The notes: generated by a model not told the origin, from the letters alone. A DNA stretch of 64,000 nt from Bacteroidales bacterium (GCA_014860575.1 JACZJK010000013.1:1-64000), one strand, 5' to 3'; positions 1 through 9,311 are shown, numbered from the stretch's first letter. Made by a program: numbers and translations.

Positions 1-2
1 GT

Positions 3-110
3 ATATCATTAACCGATAAAACGCATCTTCGTGACCTATTCCATAGAACTAAATTTCAAAATGACAAAGAACGATTTAGGCTTAATGAGCCAAATTTGTT
101 TAATTTTTAA
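3..110 (+). CDS. C-terminal tail of an unidentified protein (partial at window edge)
   Basis: An open frame enters from the left edge and runs 35 codons to a TAA at 108-110. It ends in a basic stretch followed by RFRLNEPNLFNF. I do not recognise it. The charged tail and the palindrome directly after the stop would fit the end of a transposase in an insertion sequence, but this is a guess. The start and body of the gene lie outside the window. Confidence 0.3.
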   Translation: MSLTDKTHLRDLFHRTKFQNDKERFRLNEPNLFNF

Positions 111-114
111 TAGC

Positions 115-133
115 GTCCCAATTTTAATGGGAC
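115..133. repeat. Short perfect inverted repeat after the partial ORF
   Basis: GTCCCA at 115-120 pairs with TGGGAC at 128-133 around a 7-nt AT loop. It lies 4 nt after the stop of the partial ORF. No T-run follows on either strand, so a simple intrinsic terminator is not supported. It could be an insertion-sequence end. Confidence 0.35.
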
Positions 134-242
134 ACTAGTGAAAGCTTATAATTTGTGAACATCTCTGTTATCAGGTTGATTAGGTGGATTGACGCAGCTG
201 TTATATCTGCAGTATCTCCAACCAGTACAACTAATTGTATGA

Positions 243-1550
243 TTACTTTTCTTTTAAATTTTTAAATCTTCTTTTTATGTCCTCAATATCCCGTTTTTCA
301 GAAAATGTTTTCTCAGAAGCTTTCAAGATCATTTTGGCATGTTGGAGGATGAATTCCCGTTGCTGTTTATTTCTTGCGAAGGTGCTTAAAGTTGTCATTG
401 CCTCCATGAGTCTTATCATAACTGAAGGACTACCTTCACCATATTGCCGGATTTGATTAAAAGCTGCATTAAGCATCCCGGAAAAAGAGTGATTAACGGC
501 AATTACCCTTAGTTTGCCCTTCAAGTCGTAACGGTAAGGAGAGGGAAACTCTACCCCGGTAAGATAGCACATCACAGAAGTCAAGTTATCAATACAGGCA
601 ATAGCGGTGTATGGGTCGTTCACTCCGGGAGATAATGCCCTTGCAGCAACTTCAACCATTTGATGAATTGAAAATTCAGCATCCTGCAAAGGAGTTCTGA
701 CTTTCCCGATAATGAAATGATCCTGTATCTCTTCCTGCATTTCTATATCAAATTCTTCATTGCAAAGAGCTTCGCAAAGTACCATGTCCTGAACCAAAAA
801 GTTGCCTGGGCGCTGATGCAAAATAATTATGCAGTCTTTGTCTTGTGCGAAATTTATCAGCCCTTGCCCGTCAACAGATTGCAAATAACCACTGCTTTTG
901 CACCGAACCTCCTTAATGAAATTATACGATTGTTTCAGAAAGCTGATATCGGGAGCCTGCTTCTCTTCTCCCTGGCCAATTCCTTCCGGAAAGAGCTTTT
1001 GGATGCTCTTTGACATAGCTGCAGAAATATCAGAGATCACTTTGTCGGACTGAATACTCATGGAAACATGATGAATAAATATAATGAGCAGGATAATTCC
1101 TGCAATAGCAGATGCAAGGGCAGCAAGAACTGAAATTGCCGGAACAAAATTAAAACTATCATTTTCCTTGAGAGAGCTCAATACGATCAGGCAGTACACA
1201 AAAGAAGAAACATAGGTTCCCAAAACCACCTGATTAAGTTTATCATACATAAAATTTCTTACCAGGCGGGAACCCAGCTGAGAAGATGCAAGCGTAAGCA
1301 CCACAAGCGTAATGGAGAAAACAGTACCCGCAACACCCATCATTGCCCCGGCTATGATGGTGAGTATGCTTTTTGCAGAATCAACACTTGCCGGTAACAG
1401 ATACCGTAAAACACCATCGTTAGGTAATTGGATCCGACTATCAAGGTAAATAAAACCAATGGCCGAGCCTATGGTAATTAATAGCATCAGTATGGGTATA
1501 AACCAAAAGCTTGCATTGAGTTTTTCCAATAAATATTGTGGTTTTCTCAT
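243..1550 (-). CDS. DUF2254 family membrane protein
   Basis: A 435-residue predicted inner-membrane protein of the DUF2254 family, whose biochemical role is unknown. Four hydrophobic segments are visible in the N-terminal 165 residues (about 17-37, 61-87, 108-130 and 138-160). The second contains the family's GxVFSITLVVLTLASSQ region. A soluble C-terminal half follows, with the conserved ALSPGVNDPYTA segment around residue 310. Length fits the family. It is the last gene of a minus-strand run and lies 79 nt beyond the SDR gene, so it may be transcribed separately. No catalytic motif is seen. Confidence 0.85.
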   Translation of the reverse strand: MRKPQYLLEKLNASFWFIPILMLLITIGSAIGFIYLDSRIQLPNDGVLRYLLPASVDSAKSILTIIAGAMMGVAGTVFSITLVVLTLASSQLGSRLVRNFMYDKLNQVVLGTYVSSFVYCLIVLSSLKENDSFNFVPAISVLAALASAIAGIILLIIFIHHVSMSIQSDKVISDISAAMSKSIQKLFPEGIGQGEEKQAPDISFLKQSYNFIKEVRCKSSGYLQSVDGQGLINFAQDKDCIIILHQRPGNFLVQDMVLCEALCNEEFDIEMQEEIQDHFIIGKVRTPLQDAEFSIHQMVEVAARALSPGVNDPYTAIACIDNLTSVMCYLTGVEFPSPYRYDLKGKLRVIAVNHSFSGMLNAAFNQIRQYGEGSPSVMIRLMEAMTTLSTFARNKQQREFILQHAKMILKASEKTFSEKRDIEDIKRRFKNLKEK

Positions 1551-1629
1551 CCTTTTCTGATTAAATTAAATTCCAAAATGCCTTGTGTAAAACATTATGG
1601 GCAATTGAGCACTAACAGAAATTATTTAT

Positions 1630-2391
1630 TTATGCAGTCATACCACCATCAATAGGATTTATGGTTCCGGTAATGAAACTGCTTTCATCGCAGGCCAGAA
1701 ATACTGCTAATTCTGCAATTTCGTCATTTGTGGCATAGCGCCCAAGTGGAATGGATTTCTCAAAATCTTCTTTCGCTGCCTTGGCTTCTCCCGGGGCAAA
1801 ACCTTCTTCCAGCGAGCGCATCATTCTGTTGTCCACAGGGGAGGGATTAATTGTATTTACCCTGATTTTATAAGGTGCACCCTCCAGTGCGGCCGAACGC
1901 ATCATACCTATAATGGCATGCTTACTTGTTACATACGGCAGCACATTTGCTGTTCCGGCCATTCCTGCAACCGAAGAGGTTATAATCACTGACCCACCCT
2001 TTTCCTTCATCAAAGGAAACATATGACGCAATCCATAATAAACGCCGTTTATATTCACCTCAATAATTTTATGATATACATCCAGGGGATATTCTTCCAG
2101 CGGTTTCACTTCACCTTCAATCCCGGCATTATTGAAAAATACATCAACATGTCCGAAAAGTTCCTTTGCCTTCTGGGCATAGTTCTTAACCTGGTTTTCA
2201 TCCGTAACATCGGCTGCGATGTAAAATAAATCAGCTGAATTTATTTCTTCTGAAACTATCTTCAGCGCTTCTTGATCCAGGTCGGTAATTAAAACCTTTG
2301 CCCCTTCTTTAATCATTTTTTTGGCGGTAGCCTTACCTATTCCACCTGCTCCTCCTGTTATTACTACCGATTTGTTTTCAAGTCGTTTCAT
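1630..2391 (-). CDS. SDR family NAD(P)-dependent oxidoreductase
   Basis: A classical short-chain dehydrogenase/reductase of 253 residues. The dinucleotide-binding TGGAGGIG lies at 12-19, an acidic residue after strand beta-2 (LITDLD) suggests NAD preference, and NNAG is at 87-90. The catalytic Ser (139/140), Tyr153 and Lys157 are all present, and the C-terminus has the usual ITGTINPIDGG motif. Substrate cannot be predicted. It lies 72 nt downstream of DUF1622 in the same direction, at the tail of the sulfur cassette, but nothing ties its activity to sulfur. Confidence 0.9.
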   Translation of the reverse strand: MKRLENKSVVITGGAGGIGKATAKKMIKEGAKVLITDLDQEALKIVSEEINSADLFYIAADVTDENQVKNYAQKAKELFGHVDVFFNNAGIEGEVKPLEEYPLDVYHKIIEVNINGVYYGLRHMFPLMKEKGGSVIITSSVAGMAGTANVLPYVTSKHAIIGMMRSAALEGAPYKIRVNTINPSPVDNRMMRSLEEGFAPGEAKAAKEDFEKSIPLGRYATNDEIAELAVFLACDESSFITGTINPIDGGMTA

Positions 2392-2463
2392 CGTTTTGCT
2401 TTTAAGTTTACAATATGTTAGTTAAACAGCAACCCTATTCAGGGATGCTTAAAGAATTTAAAA

Positions 2464-2826
2464 TTATTCCGGTGTCATTTTTTCGGATGTATTAAATTTC
2501 TCAATTTCTTTCTCCAGAAAGTAACTGACCACTGTTCTGATAGCCACGGTGCTGGCTAGAATTGCAATCTCCTCAAATTCTGGATGTATTACTGTTGCTA
2601 TAATATCAGCCGCAATCAGAAACTCCAACGCGAGTAACAGATAAGTAGCAAACTTATGGCGCATCGCTTCCCTCTCACGGTATATTGACTTCTGTTTCAC
2701 CCTGCTGAACTCCAGCTTCAACAACCTGTAAACGGTTAATACTACTCCCCATACAATTATTGCTACACCAAAGCTGCCAATGACAATGTACAGATACTCA
2801 AAAATTGTTTTAAGATGAGTTATCAT
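2464..2826 (-). CDS. DUF1622 family small membrane protein
   Basis: A 120-residue membrane protein with an N-terminal transmembrane helix (about 13-35), a basic cytoplasmic stretch and a second hydrophobic region (about 57-76). The pattern, with LLALEFLIAADIIATV and a C-terminal RTVVSYFLEKEI, is that of DUF1622. Function is unknown. It starts 8 nt beyond the stop of the YeeE/YedE gene upstream of it, so it is probably translated from the same transcript. Confidence 0.8.
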   Translation of the reverse strand: MITHLKTIFEYLYIVIGSFGVAIIVWGVVLTVYRLLKLEFSRVKQKSIYREREAMRHKFATYLLLALEFLIAADIIATVIHPEFEEIAILASTVAIRTVVSYFLEKEIEKFNTSEKMTPE

Positions 2827-2834
2827 AGTAAGTT

Positions 2835-3455
2835 TTAATAACCAGCTTTCTCAATCCAATACAGTAACAGCACTATAATGACAACTGCAGGCACAACCAC
2901 CACCCAATCGTTCACCTTTAACAGACGCGGAAGGGTAATATTGCCGAAATCTCCTTTTTTCAAGATACCATCTTTTAGTTTGGGGTACATAACAGCAAAA
3001 ATCCAGGTGCCCAGAATTATACCGGCCAGTCCACCAACTATGGCATCCAGATACCCGTTTCCAATGGCACCGGCAATAGTTCCGGGGCAATAGCCAAGCA
3101 CGGCAAAACCCACCCCAAAAATAAGGGCGCCAAGCACATTTTTGCCCACAGAGCCACTCTTCAGCGACAGCCTGATCCAGCCCAGCGATTTCATAAAATA
3201 TACCCCAATCATACCTACAACAACTGCCGAAAGCATAATTTGCAAAACTGTAAAGTCGGTGAGCAGCAATTGGCCTACAATCACATCGTATTTGGTAGCT
3301 CCGCCCTTATGCAGCAGAAAGCCGAACAGGATACCAAAACCTAAACCAAAGAATAAGGGTCTTCTATCTTCAACTTCTGCTATTTCCTTTGCCTCTTGGG
3401 TTGTTTCTGAAACTTGCATTTTTGAATTCATAATAACCTGGTTTGAGTTATGCAA
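2835..3455 (-). CDS. YeeE/YedE family transporter half (DUF6691 type)
   Basis: A 206-residue integral membrane protein of the YeeE/YedE superfamily, which includes the thiosulfate importer TsuA. After a hydrophilic N-terminus of about 33 residues there are about five hydrophobic segments. The conserved cysteine motif GYCPGT has Cys123 in the position thought to relay thiosulfate through the membrane. It overlaps the preceding half-transporter gene by 8 nt, so the two are probably co-translated and form one complex. The MBL/rhodanese gene is next upstream. A sulfur-anion transport role follows from family and context; the exact ion is not known. Confidence 0.85.
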   Translation of the reverse strand: MHNSNQVIMNSKMQVSETTQEAKEIAEVEDRRPLFFGLGFGILFGFLLHKGGATKYDVIVGQLLLTDFTVLQIMLSAVVVGMIGVYFMKSLGWIRLSLKSGSVGKNVLGALIFGVGFAVLGYCPGTIAGAIGNGYLDAIVGGLAGIILGTWIFAVMYPKLKDGILKKGDFGNITLPRLLKVNDWVVVVPAVVIIVLLLYWIEKAGY

Positions 3456-3981
3456 TTACATAATAAATGATATGGGCAGCGATAATTCCGCCTACAAAAA
3501 AGAAGATGGCCGAAACCCGACTCGAAACGGCAAGTTGGAGTGTGCCACTAATACCGTGCCCACTGGTGCATCCACCGGCAAAGCGCGCACCGAAGCCTAG
3601 AATAGCACCCCCGGCCACAGCAACAAGGACCCTTAGGACTGCGCTATCGCCAAAAGCAGAATCCCAGAGAGATGGCACCCACACACCCACCTGAAAATCG
3701 CCTGAGATGATGGCTGACAAGAATGACCCTAAAACAACCCCTATAACCAGCATCCACTGCCAGTTTAACTTGAGTTTAATCTTTTTATAGTAGGGCCTTT
3801 GATCTGCTTTTCCTCCTGTAATAATATTTTCAAGCATACCCCCGGTACGGGCAAAAGTGGTGGAAGTGGCAATGGGTTTGCCCGATATTAAAAAACTTAG
3901 CCAGCTCAAAATCCCAATGCCTGCGCCAACTACATAGGGCGACCAGTAGGTATCTGAAAGAACCGAAGTAAGTGTTTCCAT
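3448..3981 (-). CDS. YeeE/YedE family transporter half
   Basis: A 177-residue membrane protein that forms the other half of the two-gene YeeE/YedE transporter. It carries the family signature GGCTSGHG at 136-143, with Cys138 as the conserved thiol of the transport path, and four to five hydrophobic helices. The gene begins 3 nt after the stop of the MBL/rhodanese gene and overlaps the next half-transporter. This spacing implies strict co-expression of sulfur uptake and persulfide chemistry. Confidence 0.87.
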   Translation of the reverse strand: METLTSVLSDTYWSPYVVGAGIGILSWLSFLISGKPIATSTTFARTGGMLENIITGGKADQRPYYKKIKLKLNWQWMLVIGVVLGSFLSAIISGDFQVGVWVPSLWDSAFGDSAVLRVLVAVAGGAILGFGARFAGGCTSGHGISGTLQLAVSSRVSAIFFFVGGIIAAHIIYYVIA

Positions 3982-3984
3982 ATT

Positions 3985-5433
3985 TTATTGTTTGAAATGT
4001 GTTTTCACTTCATCTATCATTGAATAAAACCTTGAGCCGTGTGGAACCTGACAAACATTGCACTGTTTGGTATATCCGGCTGCGCTATATCCAGTCACGC
4101 CTCCCGCAACATTGTAAAGGTTGGTAAACCCGTGTTGCCCCAAAATACTCACTCCCAAGCTACTTCGATTCCCCGAACTGCAAATCAGAATAATGGCATC
4201 CTCCTTTTTTAGTTCAGTGTGCTTTTCACGCAAATCGGCCACAGGAATATTAATGGCACCTTCAATATGGCTGTCTTCAAACTCCTGTGAGGCTCTCACA
4301 TCGAGTAATACAAATTTTGACGAGCCATTCATTTTATCGTGCAAATCTTCCGCTGAAATTACGGTAATATGGTTGGTTATATATCCTTTTACTGCCCACC
4401 CAGCCATACCGCCATCCAGATAACCCACTACACGATCCTGACCAACATGCCTGAGCCAGACATTGGTTTCTTCAGCTTCTTCAAAACTGTCTGATACCAC
4501 CAGCAAGTCTTTTTTAAGTGGCAGAACCCATCCGGCAAATGTGGGCAGGTTACCATTGATGTCGAGGCTCCACGAACCGGGAATATGCTGGCTGCCAAAG
4601 GCAAGGTAGCTGCGGGTATCAACAATCGCAATTTTTTCTTTATCAATCATTTCTTTGAAGGCTTCCGCATTAAGCTCTTTCATGCGGGGTAGCTCTGAAA
4701 CCAGTACAGGCCCTCTTCTGTTAATTTCGCTGCAACGGCTGAAGTGGTCAGGGGCAACGGGCATATCTGTTGTAAGCGACCTGATGAACTCCTCCTTATC
4801 CCTGATTTGCAATACTTCGTTGTATTTTCTTTCATATCCGATGGTTGAGCGCCATTTAGCACCCATTGCCCTTCCGCAAAGGGACCCGGCACCATGAGCA
4901 GGCAGTACTTCGCAGAAGTCGGGAAGTTTTAAAATCTTATCAAACAGGCTGTGGTACAATTTACCGGCAAGTTCTTCGGCCATATCGGGGAAAAGGTCGG
5001 GACGCCCTACATCGCCAACAAACAGGGTGTCGCCCACAAAGGCACATACAGGGTCTTCGCCGCGAGTTGTATCTACCACCACAAAGCACAGATGCTCAGG
5101 CGTGTGGCCGGGAGTTTCCAGCACTTTAATAACGATGTCTTCTATCTCTATGGTGTCACCCTCGCTTAACGCCACATGATCAAAAGAGCATTTGGCCGAT
5201 TTGGCCACATAGATTTTAGCCCCTGTTTTCTCTGCGAGGTCCATATGCCCCGAAACAAAATCGGCGTGCAGATGGGTTTGCAGGATATGGGTGATTACTA
5301 CTCCCAGCGAACGCGCCTCATCTATGTAAACATCAATGTCGCGTTGTGGGTCAATAACTGCACAAACATCTGATCCGGCCAGAATGTATGAACTGTGCGC
5401 AATCTTGTTGATAAAAAAATGTTTAATCAGCAT
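3985..5433 (-). CDS. MBL-fold hydrolase with two rhodanese domains (persulfide dioxygenase-like)
   Basis: A cytoplasmic fusion of 482 residues. Residues 1 to about 240 are a metallo-beta-lactamase domain with the metal motif THLHADFVSGH starting at 53, plus the downstream FVGDTLFVGDVGRPDL and a late PAHGAGS histidine, as in ETHE1-type persulfide dioxygenases. Two rhodanese domains follow. The first (about 255-350) has no active-site cysteine and reads VVSDSFEEAEE where the loop should be. The second (about 365-465) keeps CSSGNRS. The protein probably oxidises or transfers persulfide sulfur. It sits between an SLC13 permease and two YeeE/YedE genes, all minus-strand and tightly spaced. Confidence 0.9.
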   Translation of the reverse strand: MLIKHFFINKIAHSSYILAGSDVCAVIDPQRDIDVYIDEARSLGVVITHILQTHLHADFVSGHMDLAEKTGAKIYVAKSAKCSFDHVALSEGDTIEIEDIVIKVLETPGHTPEHLCFVVVDTTRGEDPVCAFVGDTLFVGDVGRPDLFPDMAEELAGKLYHSLFDKILKLPDFCEVLPAHGAGSLCGRAMGAKWRSTIGYERKYNEVLQIRDKEEFIRSLTTDMPVAPDHFSRCSEINRRGPVLVSELPRMKELNAEAFKEMIDKEKIAIVDTRSYLAFGSQHIPGSWSLDINGNLPTFAGWVLPLKKDLLVVSDSFEEAEETNVWLRHVGQDRVVGYLDGGMAGWAVKGYITNHITVISAEDLHDKMNGSSKFVLLDVRASQEFEDSHIEGAINIPVADLREKHTELKKEDAIILICSSGNRSSLGVSILGQHGFTNLYNVAGGVTGYSAAGYTKQCNVCQVPHGSRFYSMIDEVKTHFKQ

Positions 5434-5472
5434 AGTATTTGTTTTTACAGGTTATTATAATATTTTGTTTGA

Positions 5473-7263
5473 TTAGATGATAAAAAAATAGAATAGTGAA
5501 ACTGTAATTGTCAGGAAAAGGATGGTCATTCCACTACCGGCTTTTAAATAATCAGCATTGCGATACCCACCCGACGACATGAGAAAAGCGTTCACCTGAT
5601 GTGTGGGCAGTATAAATGAGTTTGCTGCACAAACAGCTGCCATAAGTACAAGTGGTCTTGGGTCCATTTTAGCAATACCTGCCATACCTATAACCAGTGG
5701 CGCCAGCACTACGATTGCTCCTACATTCGACATAAACAATGAAAAAACAGTTGACAACACCCCAACCATCAGTACGATGAAAGCAGGGTGTAAATCAATA
5801 ACTACACTCATGATTGATTCGGCAAGGAACATGGCAGCGCCGGTTTTTTGCATGGCCACACCCAATGGAATTAATCCTGCCAGCAGAAACACCACTTTCC
5901 ATTCAATAGCCTCATAAGCTTCTCCGATTTTCAGTACACGTGTAAGAACCAAACAAAGTGCTCCGGTAAGAAAAGCCATTGAAATAGGAAAGCCAACCAT
6001 TGCAAGGGTAATGGCAAAAACAAAGCAGCCAACTGCCTGCCATGTCTTCGACTTATCCTTTTTATCCACATTAAAGCCGGTGAGCACAACAAAATCAGCA
6101 CTTTCTTTCATTTCTTTAATTTTGACCCAACTGCCGTAAACAATGAGGGTGTCGCCAGCACTGATTTCCACATCCGAAAAATCTCCTTCCACTCTTTCGC
6201 CATTGTTGAATAGTATAAGTGGCTCAACTGCGTAGCGCTTTCTTAAAGAATATTCTCTTATGCATTTCCCGGCGAGTTCTGAACCCGGAGGAATAATTAC
6301 TTCGGCAAAACCGCTAACATCGGGGTTCAAATCATCAGAGAAAAAGCGAGACGCTGAGAGATCTTCAAGCTGAAAGTCTTTTGAAAACTGCTCAATTTTC
6401 TCGTCAGAACCCAAAACAGCAAGCGTCTGCCCATTCTCAAATTTGGTTTCACGCCAGGGAGCGTAAACCACATCATCCCCCTTTCCTACACCTAACAGAT
6501 TGACATGATAGGTTTTCCAAACACCTGACTCCTCTGTTGTTTTTCCAGCAAGTGAGCTTCTACTCGTTATGCTTAGCAGCTTGATGTTGTGTGGTAGATC
6601 AAGTTTCTCAACCAGCTTTTCCTGCTCTGTTTTCTCTTTTTCGTCAACTTTTTTCTTAGGTAAAATTTTACTTCCGAACAGCAAAAAATAACCAATGCCT
6701 GAGAACAACAGTGCAATTCCAATAGGAGTTACGCTAAATAAGTTGTATGCTTCATGGCCTTCATTTCTTAACAGGTCATTTACCAAGATAAGCGGCCCCG
6801 AGCCAACCATGGTAAGTGTTCCACCTAGTATGGCTGCAAAACCAATCGGCATAATAAGCGATGATGCGGGAATCTTCGTACGCCGCGAAACTTGCATAAT
6901 TCCGGGCAGAAAGAGTGCAGCTGCGCCAATATTTTGAATTAAACCCGACAAAATACCCGCTGAGATAGAAAGCAAACCGACAAGGTTACGTTTGCGATTG
7001 CCGGCCTTGCTGATAATAAATTTTGAAAATTTGTCCATAATACCTGTGCGGGCAATGCCCCGTCCCAGAATCATCACGCTTAGCATGGCAATGACGGCAT
7101 TACTTGAAAACCCCGAAAACATTTCCTGCGGATTTAAAATTCCGGTCCACCCCAACGCCAGCATACAGCCAATGGCAACAATATCAATGCGGACTACATC
7201 TAGTACCAGCATTACTACTGTTACACTCAGGATGATCAAAACTATAATAATACCTGAATCCAT
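5473..7263 (-). CDS. SLC13 family permease with two TrkA-C (RCK_C) domains
   Basis: A 596-residue inner-membrane anion transporter of the SLC13/ArsB-like fold, with about 11-12 hydrophobic helices. The membrane part is split by a cytosolic insert (about 205-385) that holds two TrkA-C domains. This arrangement is typical of bacterial SLC13 proteins often annotated as sulfate or citrate permeases. The C-terminal half has the SNVGAIVVLAPL and ILPTHQVNAFLMS motifs of the family. It is the first gene of the sulfur cassette, 39 nt upstream of the MBL/rhodanese gene. I infer that it imports sulfate or a related sulfur oxyanion. Confidence 0.88.
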   Translation of the reverse strand: MDSGIIIVLIILSVTVVMLVLDVVRIDIVAIGCMLALGWTGILNPQEMFSGFSSNAVIAMLSVMILGRGIARTGIMDKFSKFIISKAGNRKRNLVGLLSISAGILSGLIQNIGAAALFLPGIMQVSRRTKIPASSLIMPIGFAAILGGTLTMVGSGPLILVNDLLRNEGHEAYNLFSVTPIGIALLFSGIGYFLLFGSKILPKKKVDEKEKTEQEKLVEKLDLPHNIKLLSITSRSSLAGKTTEESGVWKTYHVNLLGVGKGDDVVYAPWRETKFENGQTLAVLGSDEKIEQFSKDFQLEDLSASRFFSDDLNPDVSGFAEVIIPPGSELAGKCIREYSLRKRYAVEPLILFNNGERVEGDFSDVEISAGDTLIVYGSWVKIKEMKESADFVVLTGFNVDKKDKSKTWQAVGCFVFAITLAMVGFPISMAFLTGALCLVLTRVLKIGEAYEAIEWKVVFLLAGLIPLGVAMQKTGAAMFLAESIMSVVIDLHPAFIVLMVGVLSTVFSLFMSNVGAIVVLAPLVIGMAGIAKMDPRPLVLMAAVCAANSFILPTHQVNAFLMSSGGYRNADYLKAGSGMTILFLTITVSLFYFFII

Positions 7264-7421
7264 TATTTTTGTTAGTTCTGAGAATCAAATTAACTGCATT
7301 GCCCAGGCACGCGCCAGATAATTATGAAAATTACAATACTAGGTAAACAAGCACCGCCTAATTTTCAAAGCTCTTTAACCTGACAATAGCTCTCCATATA
7401 AATCGTTCACAAATGCTGTTT

Positions 7422-7697
7422 TCATTCAGGCTTTTTAAAATGCGCTTTAGCCTCTTCTTCCATTTTGGCAAGCCTGGTATAATAATCAGGAAACTCCTTT
7501 AAATGAGCCCATGCTATTTCTCCGGTCAATTTCCCGTCATTATTGGTGACATTGGTTTGCGGATCTTTTGATCCATGCTCAAGTTCAACATTTAGCCCTC
7601 TTGTAAACTCGCTCAGATTAATTTCCTTCCAGTTGACATGGAGATCTTTCCCTATTCGCTTAGCATCGTTTTGATTAAATGTTTTCATAGTATTCAA
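7422..7697 (-). CDS. DUF5661 family small protein
   Basis: A 91-residue soluble protein. It has the arrangement seen in DUF5661: an N-terminal 'A-RIG-LHVNW' helix, then EF-RGLNVELEHGSKDP and a C-terminal aromatic helix HLKEFPDYYTRL. Function is unknown. It stands alone, upstream of the SLC13 gene with a 158-nt gap, and no promoter could be fixed with confidence. Confidence 0.7.
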   Translation of the reverse strand: MNTMKTFNQNDAKRIGKDLHVNWKEINLSEFTRGLNVELEHGSKDPQTNVTNNDGKLTGEIAWAHLKEFPDYYTRLAKMEEEAKAHFKKPE

Positions 7698-8219
7698 ATT
7701 TGATAGTCAGATTATTTTTTCGTTCTGCTTTTTCGTTCAAAACCCGCTCTGTTGAAAGGATTGCAAAACTTTCACGGCAACCAATCCTGAGAAACGCCAG
7801 ATTTTATTTTTTTCAGGACTAATACGTTACAAAAATGATTATATCTGATCTGTAAAGCGTTACATAATTTTGAGCTTTATTTACATAATTCTTACATTTA
7901 TAATAAAATAGTTTTGGGATTTGCGTGCTACTTCCTATTAAGATTTACCGAATCTGTTGTATATCAGAATACAGGAATAACCATCAAAAACCCAATGTTG
8001 TGTACACGAAGTGAGTGATGCTTAACTTGTTCCGATAATCTGTAAGCACGCATAACAGGGATTAACCCGCCTGCAAAGGCATTAGCAACAATTGGGTGGA
8101 CAGGGAATTAAGATTTTCGAAGTTAGGAGGGCACTTCTGAAATCGCTGTTCGTTAACTTAGCGAAATGAGTGCGAATAAAAACAAAGAGAATTGTTGATG
8201 GGATAATATAATGAATGCT
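7698..8219. other. Gene-free stretch of 520 bp
   Basis: No ORF of coding quality is seen on either strand. A loose inverted pair, GGATTG near 7,758 and CAATCC near 7,783, is visible. Around 8,115-8,180 there is a phrase with ACTTAGCGAA and GTTCGTTAA that resembles degenerate words in the intergenic element at 19,885-19,935. Confidence 0.4.
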
Positions 8220-8846
8220 TTATTTGTAGTCAGGAATATTCTGACCTAAAACGATATCCCTGGTTCCAACCAAAACATCTCCTTTCTTGCTCCAAGTTAG
8301 CAGTCCTGATGTACCTCCTCTGGGTGAGTGGGGGTTAATTTCTTCGTTTGATAGCAGGCTATCTCCTTCAAAATAGTAATCACTGAGCCAGTAATATTTT
8401 CCATCCGGCTCAAGAATCGTAGCATGGATATGGGCAGGTTCAGACATGTCGGGGTATGGAACAGGTTTCAGGGTTTAAAACGCATAGTATCCATTTTCAT
8501 CCGTTTTGACCCAGCCCCTGTTATAACCGTGCCTTCTACACCAGCCTTTTGCATCTTCTTCCTGAGCATAATATCCTTCCAGATTTGTGTGATATGCATA
8601 AAGAATGACATTTTCAGCAGGAGTTTTTCCATCGTTCAGGTAAATTGTTCCTTCAACTTTTATTTTAATCCCTCGCTTGTGAAAGTCGGGTAAAGTATCT
8701 GTAGTTGTTAACTTCCTGTCACCATATTCAAAAATTGCTTCACAGCCCTCGCAGCCGCCAACCAGCCTACGGGCATCTTGATTTTGAGAATTCGCACACG
8801 AAGACATTAAAAACGTTACAAGTATTGCTGTTAATATTCGTTTCAT
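8220..8846 (-). pseudogene. Intradiol-dioxygenase-like lipoprotein interrupted by an in-frame stop
   Basis: The minus strand from 8846 encodes a lipoprotein signal (MKRILTAILVTFLMSSC, lipobox cysteine at 17). A segment typical of the intradiol ring-cleavage dioxygenase fold follows (VEGTIYLNDGKTPAENV, then WCRRHGYNRGWVKTDENGYYAF). A TAA at 8475-8477 stops translation there. The same frame continues without shift as TLKPVPYPDMSEPAHIHATILEP, the expected next segment with the PAHIH metal-ligand region, to a TAG-free run ending at 8220. So one codon is changed to stop and nothing else is lost. A point mutation (for example AAA to TAA), a base-calling error or readthrough could each explain it. 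Intact relatives are small secreted dioxygenase-like proteins of unknown substrate. Confidence 0.75.
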
Positions 8847-9048
8847 TTCTCTTAAATTTAATGCGTCGTTAATAAAACTAACTAATCTAATTTAAGTTCG
8901 ATTAACCAGGGAGAGTATGCTGGTGATATCTGATATCTCAGAAGGTTTGCCTTGAAACCATAATCAATGTGGAAAAAGTTTCCGGGCCAGGATGAACTAA
9001 ATGAGTATATTTCTCTACATCTTTCTTTCTATTGCCCAGTCACCAGGG

Positions 9049-9089
9049 AAAAAAAATGGATCACACGATATTAAATCATGCGATCCATT
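9049..9089 (-). terminator. Intrinsic terminator downstream of the DUF1328 gene
   Basis: Arms 9055-9069 and 9075-9089 pair with 13 of 15 matches (outer AATGGATC/GATCCATT). On the minus strand the hairpin runs directly into a run of eight T (complement of A 9049-9056). It lies about 40 nt after the stop of the DUF1328 gene on the same strand. Confidence 0.75.
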
Positions 9090-9127
9090 AATAGGCTCCG
9101 GATAGATATTTCTACAAAATTCTCTCT

Positions 9128-9295
9128 TTATTTAAATCCTCTCACTGCTCCAGCTATAATGCTGATAATGAGTAATGCAAGGAAGATAAAAAATAGAATT
9201 TTAGCAATTGATGCCGCTCCGGCGGCTATACCACCAAAACCGAATAATGCTGCAATCAATGCAATCACCAGAAAAGTTATAATCCATCGTAACAT
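9128..9295 (-). CDS. DUF1328 family small membrane protein
   Basis: A 55-residue protein starting [20 protein letters not shown] and ending AGAVRGFK. It has two transmembrane helices separated by a [12 protein letters not shown] turn, which is the DUF1328/YtjA pattern. The family is widespread, often stress-linked, and of unknown mechanism. It is too short for a usual length cut-off but well supported by sequence and by the terminator after it. The ATG at 9293-9295 is the only sensible start. Confidence 0.85.
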   Translation of the reverse strand: MLRWIITFLVIALIAALFGFGGIAAGAASIAKILFFIFLALLIISIIAGAVRGFK

Positions 9296-9311
9296 AATTC
9301 ATTGGTTTTAA

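Noticed and set aside
3142-3600. 152-codon plus-strand ORF over the YeeE/YedE genes
   Set aside because: It is antisense to two clearly conserved transporter genes and shows no domain of its own.
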